From assembly GCF_900116205.1 (NCBI RefSeq), contig NZ_FOZS01000006.1:1-64000 (forward strand): 64,000 nucleotides of DNA, in the 5' to 3' direction. Both the position numbers and the translations under genes were made by a program. Under the pieces are notes generated by a model. The model was not told the DNA's origin, searched no databases, and saw only the letters and a list, made by a program, of their open reading frames with translations. The first letter of the stretch is position 1, and the number at the start of each line of letters is the position of its first letter. This document shows positions 1-8,010 of the stretch, piece after piece. Source of the stretch: Halostagnicola kamekurae (lineage in GTDB: Archaea > Halobacteriota > Halobacteria > Halobacteriales > Natrialbaceae).

Positions 1-340
1 ACAGCCGTAAATGCAGAAATTCGTTCGTCTCGGGATCGACAGCGGCGTACAGCCAGAACTGCTGGCCATTGATTCGGATCACCGTCTCGTCGAGCGCAAC
101 GTGATCCGGACTTGCGTTGCTAGCGGGCTGTAGATTTGCCTTCTGCACCCAGTCGTGAACGGCTTTCCGTGACCGGTTGACACCGAAATTCTCAAGTTCT
201 GAGATGGTATTCGAAAGCGATAATCCGCCAAGATGGAGTCGAATACCGAGCTTCATCAGCCGACGCGGTGTCCGCTCTCGCTCCACAAAGTCTAATTCGA
301 TCCAGTCGCTACAACCACTGAGGCGAGCGATTTTCGCCAT
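1..340 (-). CDS. IS6-family transposase, N-terminal part (runs off the window)
   Basis: Reading the minus strand from the ATG at 340, the frame is open to the window edge (113 codons) and begins MAKIARLSGC. A helix-turn-helix-like stretch (about residues 45-75, with NRSRKAVHDWVQKA) precedes DETVIRING, the usual place of the first catalytic aspartate of IS6-type DDE transposases, and then YAAVDPETNEF, also typical of that family. The enzyme would cut and join the ends of its own insertion sequence. The rest of the catalytic domain and the left end lie outside the window, and I did not find a convincing terminal repeat between 341 and 480. An IS at the border of a defence island fits transfer or rearrangement. 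Confidence 0.85.
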   Translation of the reverse strand, partial: MAKIARLSGCSDWIELDFVERERTPRRLMKLGIRLHLGGLSLSNTISELENFGVNRSRKAVHDWVQKANLQPASNASPDHVALDETVIRINGQQFWLYAAVDPETNEFLHLRL

Positions 341-576
341 AGACCAGCTGAAAATTACCTCCTCTCATTCTTCAGCCTTAACTAAACACGACCTTAAAAG
401 AGAGAAAAAGTTGAAAACAGGATTTTCGAGATACAATCGTGCGTTCCATCCAATACCGATACCAAGTGAGAACACTATAAGAGAGTAAACTCTGTTATCA
501 TAAAGAAGCTGAAGGAAATGGTGTCTCTCACGTAGGTTCATCATTACAGAGGATTGCTCAAGTATCGCTTATAATT

Positions 577-1491
577 CTATAGGAATTCCGAGTTAGATCG
601 TTGGTCGTTAGTTGCAGCCCACATCTCCCCAATACGAGAGAACTTGATTCGATGTCTCTTCCCTTCCTCCTTTTTCACAACTAATCCTTTTTCTATGAGG
701 TTCTCTATCCAATATCTCACCTTATTCTTATGAGAATTGTCGCACTCTATCCCCCTCCATTCTGCATGCTGACGCGCCAGTTCTGATATCGACTCTGCTT
801 CCTCCATATACTGTAGCACCTGAAGTGCCTCCTCCTCTGATTCGGTGATCCCGGTTACAGGAGGAGCTATGAACTCCACATGGTACTTTTCATTCGGAAG
901 TTGTCTTGTTCCACTTGTAGTCCCCTTCTCTAAGTCATCTAATAAGCTTGAAATGCTCTCTAAATGCTCTTCTGCACCTGGCTTGATATTTTGACTAAAA
1001 TCTTTTTCTTTCAAAAAGTCAGCTACAGACTCTAATTCCTCTATAGCATTTATCATCAGATAATCTTCAGGCGATGAATAATATGTGTGGATTTTACCTC
1101 TCATTTGCGGCCGTTCTACGACATGGGTATTAGCCGCCGTAGCATATGCAAATGCTACCGTTCTCGGCATCGAAGAGATATTGACGAAGACCGTGTTTCC
1201 TTCGTCGAGTTCGGAAGTGAGCGTCTTATACGCATATTCATACAAACTTTTGTAATTAAATATATCAGATATTATTTCAGTTTCTACTGTAGTACCAAGC
1301 ACGCTTTCAACTGCGCTTTTAAGTTGACTAGCAATATTCTCAGCTAACTCTGCTTCCTTTTTCCGATTGGATTCTTGTTCTGAATATAAGAGAACTATCC
1401 TATCTGGATCGAAATCATCGTAATGGAGGGGTTGCACCAACCTCTCAAAATCAAACCCCACTGGAATATAGTGTACTTCGTCACCCATCAC
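577..1491 (-). CDS. CARF domain-winged helix regulator (HFX_2341/DUF6293-like)
   Basis: A 304-residue protein whose start, HYIPVGFDFERL, followed by DRIVLLYSEQ and the segment FVNISSMPRT at about residues 102-111, has the pattern of Rossmann-like CARF sensor domains; haloarchaeal HFX_2341-type proteins begin the same way. The C-terminal 90 residues (LQVLQYMEEAESISELARQ, NKVRYWIENLIEKGLV) form a winged helix. Known CARF proteins bind cyclic oligonucleotides or other nucleotide ligands. Here the gene is divergent from a cluster containing a cyclic-nucleotide synthase gene, so I infer that it may sense that product and control transcription. An AT-rich TATA-like stretch lies at about 1510-1525, upstream of the start. 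The domain assignment is from memory of the family pattern. Confidence 0.75.
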   Translation of the reverse strand: MMGDEVHYIPVGFDFERLVQPLHYDDFDPDRIVLLYSEQESNRKKEAELAENIASQLKSAVESVLGTTVETEIISDIFNYKSLYEYAYKTLTSELDEGNTVFVNISSMPRTVAFAYATAANTHVVERPQMRGKIHTYYSSPEDYLMINAIEELESVADFLKEKDFSQNIKPGAEEHLESISSLLDDLEKGTTSGTRQLPNEKYHVEFIAPPVTGITESEEEALQVLQYMEEAESISELARQHAEWRGIECDNSHKNKVRYWIENLIEKGLVVKKEEGKRHRIKFSRIGEMWAATNDQRSNSEFL

Positions 1492-1834
1492 CTACTAGGT
1501 ATCAATTGATATTCAATAAATGCTTTTGTGAAGAATCAGTCATCACACAACATAAATTCCACTACTAACGGTATTTACTAGATACGAATAGCGGTTCCCA
1601 TGATTACGGAAAATAGGCTAGTCTAATCCGCTAGATGGTCTTTTGGGTGTTTAGGTTGTAGATATATCCAAGTCCGAGAAAGGATAGATATCACACCAAT
1701 GATGGGGCAAAGTAATGTGTTCCATTGGCCCGGAACACACGACTCCTGCACAGAAGCAAACCCCCTTCCAACCGCTTGTTGTGGTGGGCTTAGTTTCTGG
1801 TAATAAGGCGAAATAGGATATCAGATATCAAACA
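1492..1834. promoter_or_regulatory. Divergent intergenic region of the CBASS-like locus
   Basis: This stretch of 343 bases separates the CARF-wHTH gene (minus) from the operon starting at 1835 (plus). It holds no open frame of note. AT-rich TATA-like stretches lie near 1510-1525 (for the minus gene) and around 1800-1822 (for the plus gene). It is the natural site for control by the CARF-wHTH protein, but I see no clear palindrome that would mark an operator. Confidence 0.4.
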
Positions 1835-2761
1835 ATGGAAAATGTCCATGAGATAACCGCGAAGGAAGCCAAATCCGACAAGCAAAACAATACGGATGGC
1901 GGCGAATCGCGGTCAGGAAAAGAACAGATGTATCAAACAGGGTTAGTTCAAGGTACTGAACTACCGGAACGGCCAGGTCTTGAAATTCCCCGCGTCCAAG
2001 CGACGCAATCTCATTTTGAGTTCTCGATGCTCCTTGAGGGCGTCGTGATGATTAGTATTGAGGACGCACGCCGGTTAGCCGCAAAGGGGGAAACAGCGGA
2101 GTCCGTTTTCGGAAACATGCTTGTCGCTGTAACGACAACTGTTCATGACGAGGTACTCGAGGAATGGTATCCACAGAAAGAAATTCAGCTAATCATTGAT
2201 TTCAAGCCAGATTTTCACATTCCTTGTGATCGTCCAGTCTATCGAACAGATAGCAAGAAAGAGCGACGCGAAATAATAACTCGATATCTCCGAGATCTGA
2301 AGGAAATCTCCAGAGCTATCAAAAACCTCTCCACAGAGATCATACCGTTAGTCAAAGGTGTGCTTCCTCGAGAGCGGAAAGAGTGTTATCGATGCTTTGA
2401 GGGTCTAGATTTTGATCGAATCGGTTACTATTGTGCGCAATATTTCTTGTATGGTAATCATGGCGAGGACTTAATTCAGGATGTTCGGCAGATCGTCGGT
2501 GAAGCACAGCCAAGAGCGATGCTACTTATCGGAGTCCAAGCATCATCGTATCTTCGACGTATGCCTCCCGAAGTTACTGCTGCTGCTGGAGAGCGGTGGC
2601 GGCGGAAATCGGGTCTTCGGAACGACTCACTGAGTATGCAGCAGGTACAGCGCAACTATCGAGATTGGTCTCGAGAAATTGAAAAAGAGCTTGAAGGGGG
2701 TCAGTCGCGTCTAGAGAGTTTTGTCACAAACACCGCAGAGGGTTCAATTCATGGGAACTAA
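1835..2761 (+). CDS. Unknown haloarchaeal protein, first gene of the CBASS-like operon
   Basis: A 308-residue protein that I do not firmly recognise. The first 50 residues are charged and probably disordered. The middle holds HFEFSMLLEGVVMIS and LIIDFKPDFHIPCDRP, and the C-terminal half holds IIPLVKGVLPRE, then CYRC, DRIGYYCAQYFLYGN and RAMLLIGVQAS. The order PLVKG, GYYCAQYF, MLLIGV recalls the strand ends of TIM-barrel tRNA-guanine transglycosylase-like proteins, but this is only a hint. The stop codon overlaps the start of the CD-NTase gene by 11 bases, so the two are almost certainly translated together. It could be an accessory or modifying factor of the signalling system. Confidence 0.6.
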   Translation: MENVHEITAKEAKSDKQNNTDGGESRSGKEQMYQTGLVQGTELPERPGLEIPRVQATQSHFEFSMLLEGVVMISIEDARRLAAKGETAESVFGNMLVAVTTTVHDEVLEEWYPQKEIQLIIDFKPDFHIPCDRPVYRTDSKKERREIITRYLRDLKEISRAIKNLSTEIIPLVKGVLPRERKECYRCFEGLDFDRIGYYCAQYFLYGNHGEDLIQDVRQIVGEAQPRAMLLIGVQASSYLRRMPPEVTAAAGERWRRKSGLRNDSLSMQQVQRNYRDWSREIEKELEGGQSRLESFVTNTAEGSIHGN

Positions 2762-3740
2762 AATAACATCACAAGACGATGCGGCAGCTGGTAAAGAGGA
2801 CAGCAAGGAGGGTGGCCTTCCTGAAGAACAACAAGAACTGCCCGAAAGCCGAAATGAAGCGGAGCGAGCAGCAGAAGATGTATGTGAAGAAGAGGCAGAC
2901 CAGTCAAAGGTTTCTGAGCGAGAAGGCAAGAAAGTCGCTGATCGTCGGGAAGAAGTGCGTGATGCTCTCGAAGATGAACTCGGAATCAAAGAGCAACATA
3001 TCTTCGGTTCGTTTACTCGAGGCACCTTAGTTGGCCCTCTTGACGAGGATTCAGACACTGATGTCATGTTCGTGTTGGACGAGGAGGAACACGGAGATTG
3101 GGTTCAAGATCCCGAACACGGTCCTCGAAACAGTCTACGGCGGGTGAAGCGGATTCTTCAGAACGACCCTCGGTTCAAGGGTGCAAGTATTTCCGTTGAT
3201 CGGAATGTAGTGGCGATCCAGTTCAACGATTTCACAGTTGAGGTTGCTCCGGCATTTGAGCGAGGTGATGATTACGTTATTCCGAACACGTATCGTGAAG
3301 GTGCTGGATGGGTCCAAACAAATCCACGCCGGTATAAACAACAGTTCGAAGCAGTCAACGAAAATCGGAATGGAAACGTCGCAAAGCTCGCACGACTCGC
3401 AAAAAAGTACAATGTGCAAACTGGAACGCAGATTTCATCGTATCATATGGAAGTCATGGTGTATGATTTCATGCGAACTCGTTCTTACCAAGATGAGCCG
3501 ATAGATAGGCTCGTAGACGACTTCTTTGAGCAACTTCCTGAGCGACTATCGAGCGGGACCTACGATCCTGCAACGGACCAAAAAATCGACGACGGCCTTC
3601 GAAATGAGGATCGTGAAGAAGCGATCTCTAACGCGAAGAAAGCGAGAGAGAAACTTCGAAGAGCTAGAGAAAGAAAAGAGAACAACGAAACACATTCCCA
3701 AGAACACTATGAGGAGGTCGTCGATGGTGACATCGAATAA
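2751..3740 (+). CDS. CD-NTase (SMODS-type nucleotidyltransferase), CBASS-like signal synthase
   Basis: A 329-residue protein starting at ATG 2751. The nucleotidyltransferase core is visible: GSFTRGT at about residues 86-92, the metal-binding pair in DSDTDVMFVL at about 100-109, and a third acidic position in FTVEVAPAFE, where Glu stands in the usual Asp/Glu place. This is the arrangement of CD-NTases, which make cyclic di- or trinucleotides when phage infection is sensed and so activate an effector. The N-terminal 60 residues are acidic and low in complexity. It overlaps the gene before it and the SLATT gene after it, which makes a tight signalling-effector unit. The nucleotide product cannot be read from the sequence. 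Confidence 0.85.
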   Translation: MGTKITSQDDAAAGKEDSKEGGLPEEQQELPESRNEAERAAEDVCEEEADQSKVSEREGKKVADRREEVRDALEDELGIKEQHIFGSFTRGTLVGPLDEDSDTDVMFVLDEEEHGDWVQDPEHGPRNSLRRVKRILQNDPRFKGASISVDRNVVAIQFNDFTVEVAPAFERGDDYVIPNTYREGAGWVQTNPRRYKQQFEAVNENRNGNVAKLARLAKKYNVQTGTQISSYHMEVMVYDFMRTRSYQDEPIDRLVDDFFEQLPERLSSGTYDPATDQKIDDGLRNEDREEAISNAKKAREKLRRARERKENNETHSQEHYEEVVDGDIE

Positions 3741-4281
3741 ATCTAAGAATCGACGATCTCTGCTAGAAGACAAAGCTATTGAGGAGATCGTGAGTCTTTG
3801 GTATACTTACAATCAATTGTTTAAAGCAGCTAACTTTCACCGCCATGTGAGCCAAGGTGTCTCTCTTATAACTGCGACTCTTGGTGGAATTCTCACCTAT
3901 GGACTAATTTGGGATGGGATTCCAAATACGAGTATGATTGGTTTTGCGGTCCTGATTTCCGTTCTAACTGCTCTCCGCAGCTCCTTTCAACTTACTGATA
4001 AACAACGAGAGTTGCGAGCGGCAGCGAACGAATACAAGGACTTGTGTGATGAAACTCGACTTCTACTTCAACTTGATTTTCCTAATGAGGAAGTCTCAGA
4101 TGTAGAGATTGAGGATAAAATCCGAGAAATCAATGAGCGACGTCGAGAACTCAACAAAGAGTCTCCTGACGTCAGTAGCTTCTGGTATCACTATATCAAG
4201 TATAGGAAATCACCCTCCGCTCTTGGAGAAATAACCGTTTCAGATACGGAACGTGCGATCGTTACCGGGCAAGATACCTAA
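3724..4281 (+). CDS. SLATT-domain two-TM effector
   Basis: A 185-residue protein. The ATG at 3724 is preferred because GAGGAGGT at 3711-3718 is an excellent ribosome-binding site five bases upstream, inside the end of the CD-NTase gene. Two membrane segments follow each other (GVSLITATLGGILTYGLIW, then IGFAVLISVLTALRSSF), flanked by charged helices, among them LWYTYNQLFKAANFHRH and RELRAAANEYKDL. This is the layout of SLATT domains (SMODS and SLOG associating two-TM effectors), which are thought to form membrane pores when a nucleotide signal is made. The adjacent CD-NTase is the expected partner. It probably acts in the cytoplasmic membrane, causing dormancy or death of infected cells. Confidence 0.85.
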   Translation: MVTSNKSKNRRSLLEDKAIEEIVSLWYTYNQLFKAANFHRHVSQGVSLITATLGGILTYGLIWDGIPNTSMIGFAVLISVLTALRSSFQLTDKQRELRAAANEYKDLCDETRLLLQLDFPNEEVSDVEIEDKIREINERRRELNKESPDVSSFWYHYIKYRKSPSALGEITVSDTERAIVTGQDT

Positions 4282-4331
4282 GTGAATATCTCACCGAAAA
4301 AGCTAGGTGTGAGGAAGTTGATTCGATACGT

Positions 4332-4544
4332 ATGTCCGTAAATTCAGAGAACGATTCATCGGAGTTACCGAAGGAGTGGTGGACAGTTGCCTATACTCGC
4401 TCAGGAGGTCGATATAGCGAGACTGAGCGTTTAAGTAGTGAAAAAACGGCAAAGCGGAAGCGGCAGGCAATCTTGAACACATATGACGACATTCTCTCTA
4501 TCGAATTGATTCAAGAAACACAACTGGCCTGGGACTCAGAATAG
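4332..4544 (+). CDS. Small hypothetical protein downstream of the SLATT effector
   Basis: A 70-residue protein with WWTVAYTRSGGRYSE followed by a basic helix (EKTAKRKRQAIL) and YDDILSIELIQE. I do not recognise it. The start at 4332 lies 50 bases after the SLATT gene on the same strand, so it may be the last gene of the operon. The pattern of an aromatic beta strand followed by a Lys-rich helix suggests a small folded alpha-beta protein. Confidence 0.55.
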   Translation: MSVNSENDSSELPKEWWTVAYTRSGGRYSETERLSSEKTAKRKRQAILNTYDDILSIELIQETQLAWDSE

Positions 4545-4989
4545 TAGCTCATTTAATTTCCAGTCGTCGGGGATTTGGTTAGATGATCGATTTCTTTCCT
4601 AAGTTCGCTATATCATGTCCTCGATTCTCAGTTTTATCCCTACAGAAAATGAAAGACCGAGCCATCAATAGGGAATTGGCCTCCAGTCACGAGTGAAAAT
4701 GTCCTCGAAGACAGGCTTCGCGGACATAGTCTCATAGTCAGTATATCCACAGCAGTTAGAGTACCCAGGTACTGTCTAGATGAGGAGTTTGAGGATGAGC
4801 AGATGGTGGCGAGAAGGATTGAGCACACCGTGTGCATAATTGGAACGCGCTGTAGAGACTCCATAGTGATTGCACACCCAATCTTTCACATGGAATGCTG
4901 GTCAGATCATCACAAGACAGTACGAAATATAGAGTCTGTGTTCACTAACAGGGTAATTGCTTCCTGAGTACGTACCTCAAACAGAGATC
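4545..4989. other. Gene-poor stretch after the CBASS-like locus
   Basis: There is no convincing gene in these 445 bases. A plus-strand frame stays open from about 4660 to 4967 (it includes SIVIAHPIFHMECWSDHH) but has no start codon at its beginning and immediately follows a stop. It could be the worn remnant of a gene or chance. I see no terminal repeats and no RNA gene. Confidence 0.4.
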
Positions 4990-5286
4990 CTATTCAGAAT
5001 CTTCGGCAGACTCGAGTTCGTTTGCATCGAGTTCTTCGTCAAGGAATGCCGCTCCTTCTTCCGTAATCCTGTAAAGCCCCTGAGCGACACGCTCAACGAG
5101 CCCATAGTTAGCCATCTTCGAGAGGCGGTTGCTTGCGTAGTTTGCGACGGTTACATCCAGTTGCTCGAGCGCACTGGGAGTCATATTCCCTTCGTCCCGC
5201 ATGGTTTCGAGTATTTTTTCGTCGACTGGACGCATCCACTCAGCTCGCTGTCTGACCACGCTCCTTGGTGGCACTGTGGAACTCAT
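4990..5286 (-). CDS. Winged-helix repressor of the phi-H1 type
   Basis: A 98-residue protein with the full pattern of haloarchaeal phi-H1 repressor-like winged helices: WMRPVDEKILETMRDEGNMT, a recognition-helix region ASNRLSKMANYGLVERV, a wing (QGLYRITEEG) and an acidic tail. Proteins of this type bind short palindromes at promoters. Two near-identical sites of the form CTRTGAGTTCCACAG lie over its start codon and about 70 bases upstream, which suggests that it represses itself and possibly the transcripts leaving this region to the right. The start at 5286 is supported by the operator-like overlap and by the Pro-Pro-Arg N-terminus common in this family. Confidence 0.8.
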   Translation of the reverse strand: MSSTVPPRSVVRQRAEWMRPVDEKILETMRDEGNMTPSALEQLDVTVANYASNRLSKMANYGLVERVAQGLYRITEEGAAFLDEELDANELESAEDSE

Positions 5287-5368
5287 AGTAGTATCGATGA
5301 GTGGTTATAGAAGACGTATTCATATAAAAATACACCTATTATCAATACTTTTGCTGTGAGTTCCACAG
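5272..5368. promoter_or_regulatory. Pair of operator-like sites for the phi-H1-type repressor
   Basis: CTGTGGAACTCA at 5274-5285 reappears as an exact inverted copy, TGAGTTCCACAG, at 5357-5368. Read in the same direction, the two 15-mers are CTATGAGTTCCACAG (over the repressor start) and CTGTGAGTTCCACAG (5354-5368); the second is itself palindromic at its ends (CTGTG/CACAG). Between them lies the AT-rich promoter region of the repressor (TATTCATATAAAAATAC). This geometry suits cooperative repression with looping or promoter occlusion. Confidence 0.6.
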
Positions 5369-5411
5369 TAAATTATTAGTAGACCACGTGATAACAGGAG
5401 TAGTAACCTGC

Positions 5412-5547
5412 CCTTTCGGGCCGGAAAGGTCCGACGTGATACCAGCACGTCGGGGCGGGTCTTCCCTCTACGGGAATTGAACGACCCATGCGACAAGATA
5501 GCCTCCGAGCCCATAACTGTAGGGCTCACGAGCTAGGAGTATCGGCT
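5412..5547 (+). ncRNA. Candidate structured RNA, four consecutive stem-loops
   Basis: Perfect short stems follow each other: CCTTTC/GAAAGG (5412-5417 with 5424-5429), CCGACGTG/CACGTCGG (5431-5438 with 5446-5453), GGGTC plus TTCCC with GGGAA and GACCC (5457-5466 with 5472-5487), and CTCC, GAGCCC with GGGCTC, GGAG (5503-5512 with 5522-5539). The density of complementary arms is well above that of the neighbouring sequence. It may be a small RNA or a structured leader of the genes at 5488-6520. It overlaps the beginning of the frame at 5488, so that start may be wrong. Strand and transcript ends are inferred. Confidence 0.4.
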
Positions 5548-5760
5548 GTCCACCACAATCAGCGCGACATCCCGGACGACACGCAGAAAACGCACCCGCG
5601 TCACACCGCGAGTGAACGGACGAGAGATCGTACACCCCCTACTCGTCCGTTTACACGGTTTTTCGCAGAGAGACCTAAAGGCCGCGCCATCGAACACGAC
5701 GAGTTCATCATCGCCGGCGAAGATGCGGTCATCCTCGAGCTGACGGGAGGTGAACGCTGA
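5488..5760 (+). CDS. Hypothetical protein, start uncertain
   Basis: A 90-residue frame. Only the C-terminal half reads like a natural protein (RPFTRFFAERPKGRAIEHD, then EFIIAGEDAVILELTGGER, a short beta-rich segment). The N-terminal half is rich in Arg, His and Asp and overlaps the stem-loop region, and there is no internal ATG. The stop codon overlaps the next start (TGATGG), which supports translation of the 3' part. I do not recognise the family. Confidence 0.45.
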   Translation: MRQDSLRAHNCRAHELGVSAVHHNQRDIPDDTQKTHPRHTASERTRDRTPPTRPFTRFFAERPKGRAIEHDEFIIAGEDAVILELTGGER

Positions 5761-6434
5761 TGGACCGCGATCACCCCAACCAGACGCCCTCGAAATATGT
5801 CGTCCCCACGGGAAGTGGCTACCTCGGGACCTACACCGTCAGCACTGATCGAACGGTGACGATCTCGACGGCCGCCCTCGGCGACCGCGACTGGCCGACC
5901 GACACGGCCCATGCTATTACCCACGACGACGGTGTCGCGCTCGTCCCTCGCCTCGAGACCACCGACCCGCTCGCTGAGTACACCCTCTGCAGGCGCTTTA
6001 CCGGAGCCCGCATCGCAGTCGGCCACGCCGTCATCGACGCACTCGAGCTCACACAAGGCGACGACGTCCGCGTCTACGACCTCGAGGTTACCGACGCTCG
6101 AGCGGGCCTCCTGCTCGTCGACGCCGACGACGACCCGCGGATCGCAACCGACGGCGGACACGACACCACAGCCGAACACCCTCTCGAACTCACGCTCGAG
6201 TATACGACGATCGACGACCGCCGGCGTCGGATCACCATCGTGCCGGACACCGGCGGTGAAGCTTGGCGTATCACCCACGAAATCCGCAACGGAGAATGGC
6301 GCGAAACCGGCCGAGAGCCGATCTCGGAGCTTGCGCTCACGCTCAATTCCATCGACTACTCGAGATCGCTCGCGACCGAACAGCGCCGTCACACCGGCGA
6401 CGAACTGCTCGAGCAGCGCGGTGAGAACCAATGA
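5760..6434 (+). CDS. Conserved-looking haloarchaeal plasmid protein, function unknown
   Basis: A 224-residue acidic protein rich in beta strands: YLGTYTVSTDRTVTISTAAL, GVALVPRLETTD, GDDVRVYDLEV, LELTLEYTTIDDRRRRITIV. The strand after the N-terminus looks somewhat like the swapped-hairpin strands of AbrB-type proteins, but I would not assign it. Start and stop overlap both neighbours (TGATGG before, AATGACGG after), so the genes at 5488, 5760 and 6431 form one transcription unit. GC-rich, strongly haloarchaeal codon use contrasts with the AT-rich defence genes on both sides. Confidence 0.65.
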   Translation: MDRDHPNQTPSKYVVPTGSGYLGTYTVSTDRTVTISTAALGDRDWPTDTAHAITHDDGVALVPRLETTDPLAEYTLCRRFTGARIAVGHAVIDALELTQGDDVRVYDLEVTDARAGLLLVDADDDPRIATDGGHDTTAEHPLELTLEYTTIDDRRRRITIVPDTGGEAWRITHEIRNGEWRETGREPISELALTLNSIDYSRSLATEQRRHTGDELLEQRGENQ

Positions 6435-6520
6435 CGGACACAACTCTAACGCGATCGGTCCTCGACTCGCGTCTCGAGGACGATACCCACCCTCCCGCTG
6501 GGTCTGACGCTGCGGGCTAG
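6431..6520 (+). CDS. Very short frame, possible leader or small protein
   Basis: Twenty-nine residues (MTDTTLTRSVLDSRLEDD..., ending SDAAG) start in an ATGA overlap with the gene before it. Haloarchaeal codon use is kept throughout. It is too short to assign. It may be a genuine small protein, or the decayed start of a longer gene. Confidence 0.3.
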   Translation: MTDTTLTRSVLDSRLEDDTHPPAGSDAAG

Positions 6521-6629
6521 CTGCCCGTTTTGGGTCAGTCTCCTCCGTCCCGCAATGTCGCCGCCACCTAAGGCCGCTGTCACCCGGTAGCGCTCGCTAA
6601 CCAGTCCACCTACGCACCCATCCACAGCG

Positions 6630-7526
6630 ATGTCCACGTCCACAAACAATTCGACGACCGAACAGCTCCCAGACCACTTCAGCGATCGCTTCGAGGCCCT
6701 CGAGAACCGAATCGACACGCTCGAGGCCGAACTCGAGCGCAAAGACGACCGTCTCGCGGATCTCGAACAAGAGTGCAATCGGCTCGAAAAGCGGACGGCC
6801 ACACTCAAGGAGCGTGTTGCAGATTTCGAATCCGAACCCACCCGCCTCGAGAACATGGCCGAAGCCGCACTGAAGAAGGCCACCGCAAACAAAGAGCGCG
6901 TGTCAGAACTCCAGTCTCGCGAACTCGAGAAGGGCGCACACCTACTCGAGGAAACGGTCGATGTCCACACCGTCGACGTCGCCGACGGCCGACTCGAGCG
7001 ACTGATGAAAGACGACGGGAACGCGTACTACCGCGTGCCCAAAAGCGCAGATCCGCTCGATCCCAGCGGGAACGTGTCGCTCGCCTATGGCGACCTCCTG
7101 CCGATCCAGCAGTTGGCACGAATGGATGAAGAGATGCGCCACTCGGCTGCAAACGCGCTTCCGACGCGGTTAGCAGCGAAACTCTGGAAGGCTCGAGTCG
7201 ACGACACCGTCGGTGATAATCCCTGGAATACCGGCTGCAAAGACGTCGACGAATACGTCAAAGCAAGCGACCTGAAACACTGGATCCGACGGCAGGAAAG
7301 CGGCATCAGCGAGACGTACGCAAAGAAACTGGTCTCGAGGGTGATTGATGCCGTGCTGGATCTCTCGAAGAATCGGCTGGCTGTTCGCAAACGAACGGAG
7401 CGAAAGAACGGCCTCGAGTACATCGAACGCCGCCTCGTGTTGCCCGCTGATACTGCAATTCCTGGTGAAAGTGGGCCACGTACCGCTGATGATGGAGACC
7501 CAAAGACAGGTGGTGTCCACGGGTAG
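6630..7526 (+). CDS. Coiled-coil protein with C-terminal helical domain, probably DNA-binding
   Basis: A 298-residue protein. Residues about 15-100 form a long coiled coil (FEALENRIDTLEAELERKDD, TATLKERVADFE). A more globular part follows, with YYRVPKSADPLDPSGNVSL and AYGDLLPIQQLARMD, and a helical section with DEYVKASDLKHWIRRQESGI and YAKKLVSRVIDAVLDLSKNR that resembles a winged helix. It is typical of plasmid or virus-associated haloarchaeal proteins near replication genes. I infer a DNA-binding or partition-related role; nothing catalytic is visible. Confidence 0.65.
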   Translation: MSTSTNNSTTEQLPDHFSDRFEALENRIDTLEAELERKDDRLADLEQECNRLEKRTATLKERVADFESEPTRLENMAEAALKKATANKERVSELQSRELEKGAHLLEETVDVHTVDVADGRLERLMKDDGNAYYRVPKSADPLDPSGNVSLAYGDLLPIQQLARMDEEMRHSAANALPTRLAAKLWKARVDDTVGDNPWNTGCKDVDEYVKASDLKHWIRRQESGISETYAKKLVSRVIDAVLDLSKNRLAVRKRTERKNGLEYIERRLVLPADTAIPGESGPRTADDGDPKTGGVHG

Positions 7527-8010
7527 GCCTGTCTACGGCGATCGAACCCGCCTCGAGAGAGGATCCCCTCTTCAAGAGTGATCCAGTTACGAACTGATCG
7601 GGGATGGTAGCATGGGTTCGGTAGCTGTTAGTCTCTCCTCGAGTGGTCATCGGCGGTCATACGCAGAGACTCACTTGAAAGCTGCTTCCAAAGACAACAA
7701 CTGTCCACGGTCGATACGATGCCAGATACTGCTCACGTTTCGTGACCAGAGAACTCTGATGTGGTGCATGACGATTCATCTGGCTCTGTTGAGGTCATCA
7801 TCGGCTAACAGATTTGAGAGTGATCGGTAAGTACAGGCGGAGGCGTTACCAGAGCAGCTACCCACCTTTCGGATAAATATCAGAAACGACCTGCTGAATA
7901 CAGAGCATATAGTCAGCAGAGCAGAAGGATAGTCTCTGTCGTTACCGCAACCAACATGATACTTCAGCAGGCAATATGTGAGATATCGAATCTAAATTTA
8001 GTGATCCCGT
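7527..8010. other. Gene-free stretch with mobile-element-like terminal sequence
   Basis: There is no gene in these 484 bases. From about 7787 the sequence (GGCTCTGTTGAGGTCATC onward, with CGACCTGCTGAATACAGAGC near 7888 and TACTTCAGCAGG near 7961) has the look of haloarchaeal IS or MITE ends, because short complementary pieces of TTCAGCAGG and CCTGCTGAA occur. No transposase frame is present and I could not define two ends, so this is only a suggestion of an element remnant. Confidence 0.25.

Noticed and set aside
4660-4967. Open plus-strand frame after the CBASS-like locus
   Set aside because: It follows a stop directly, has no start codon at its beginning and shows no recognisable motif.
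5412-5490. tRNA-like gene (TTGAAC next to a GACCC arm)
   Set aside because: The T-arm spacing and an acceptor stem are absent, and no anticodon arm can be drawn.
5601-6443. 280-codon minus-strand frame opposite the gene at 5760
   Set aside because: Its length comes from GC-rich haloarchaeal codon structure on the opposite strand. The plus-strand genes have overlapping starts and stops and acidic composition.
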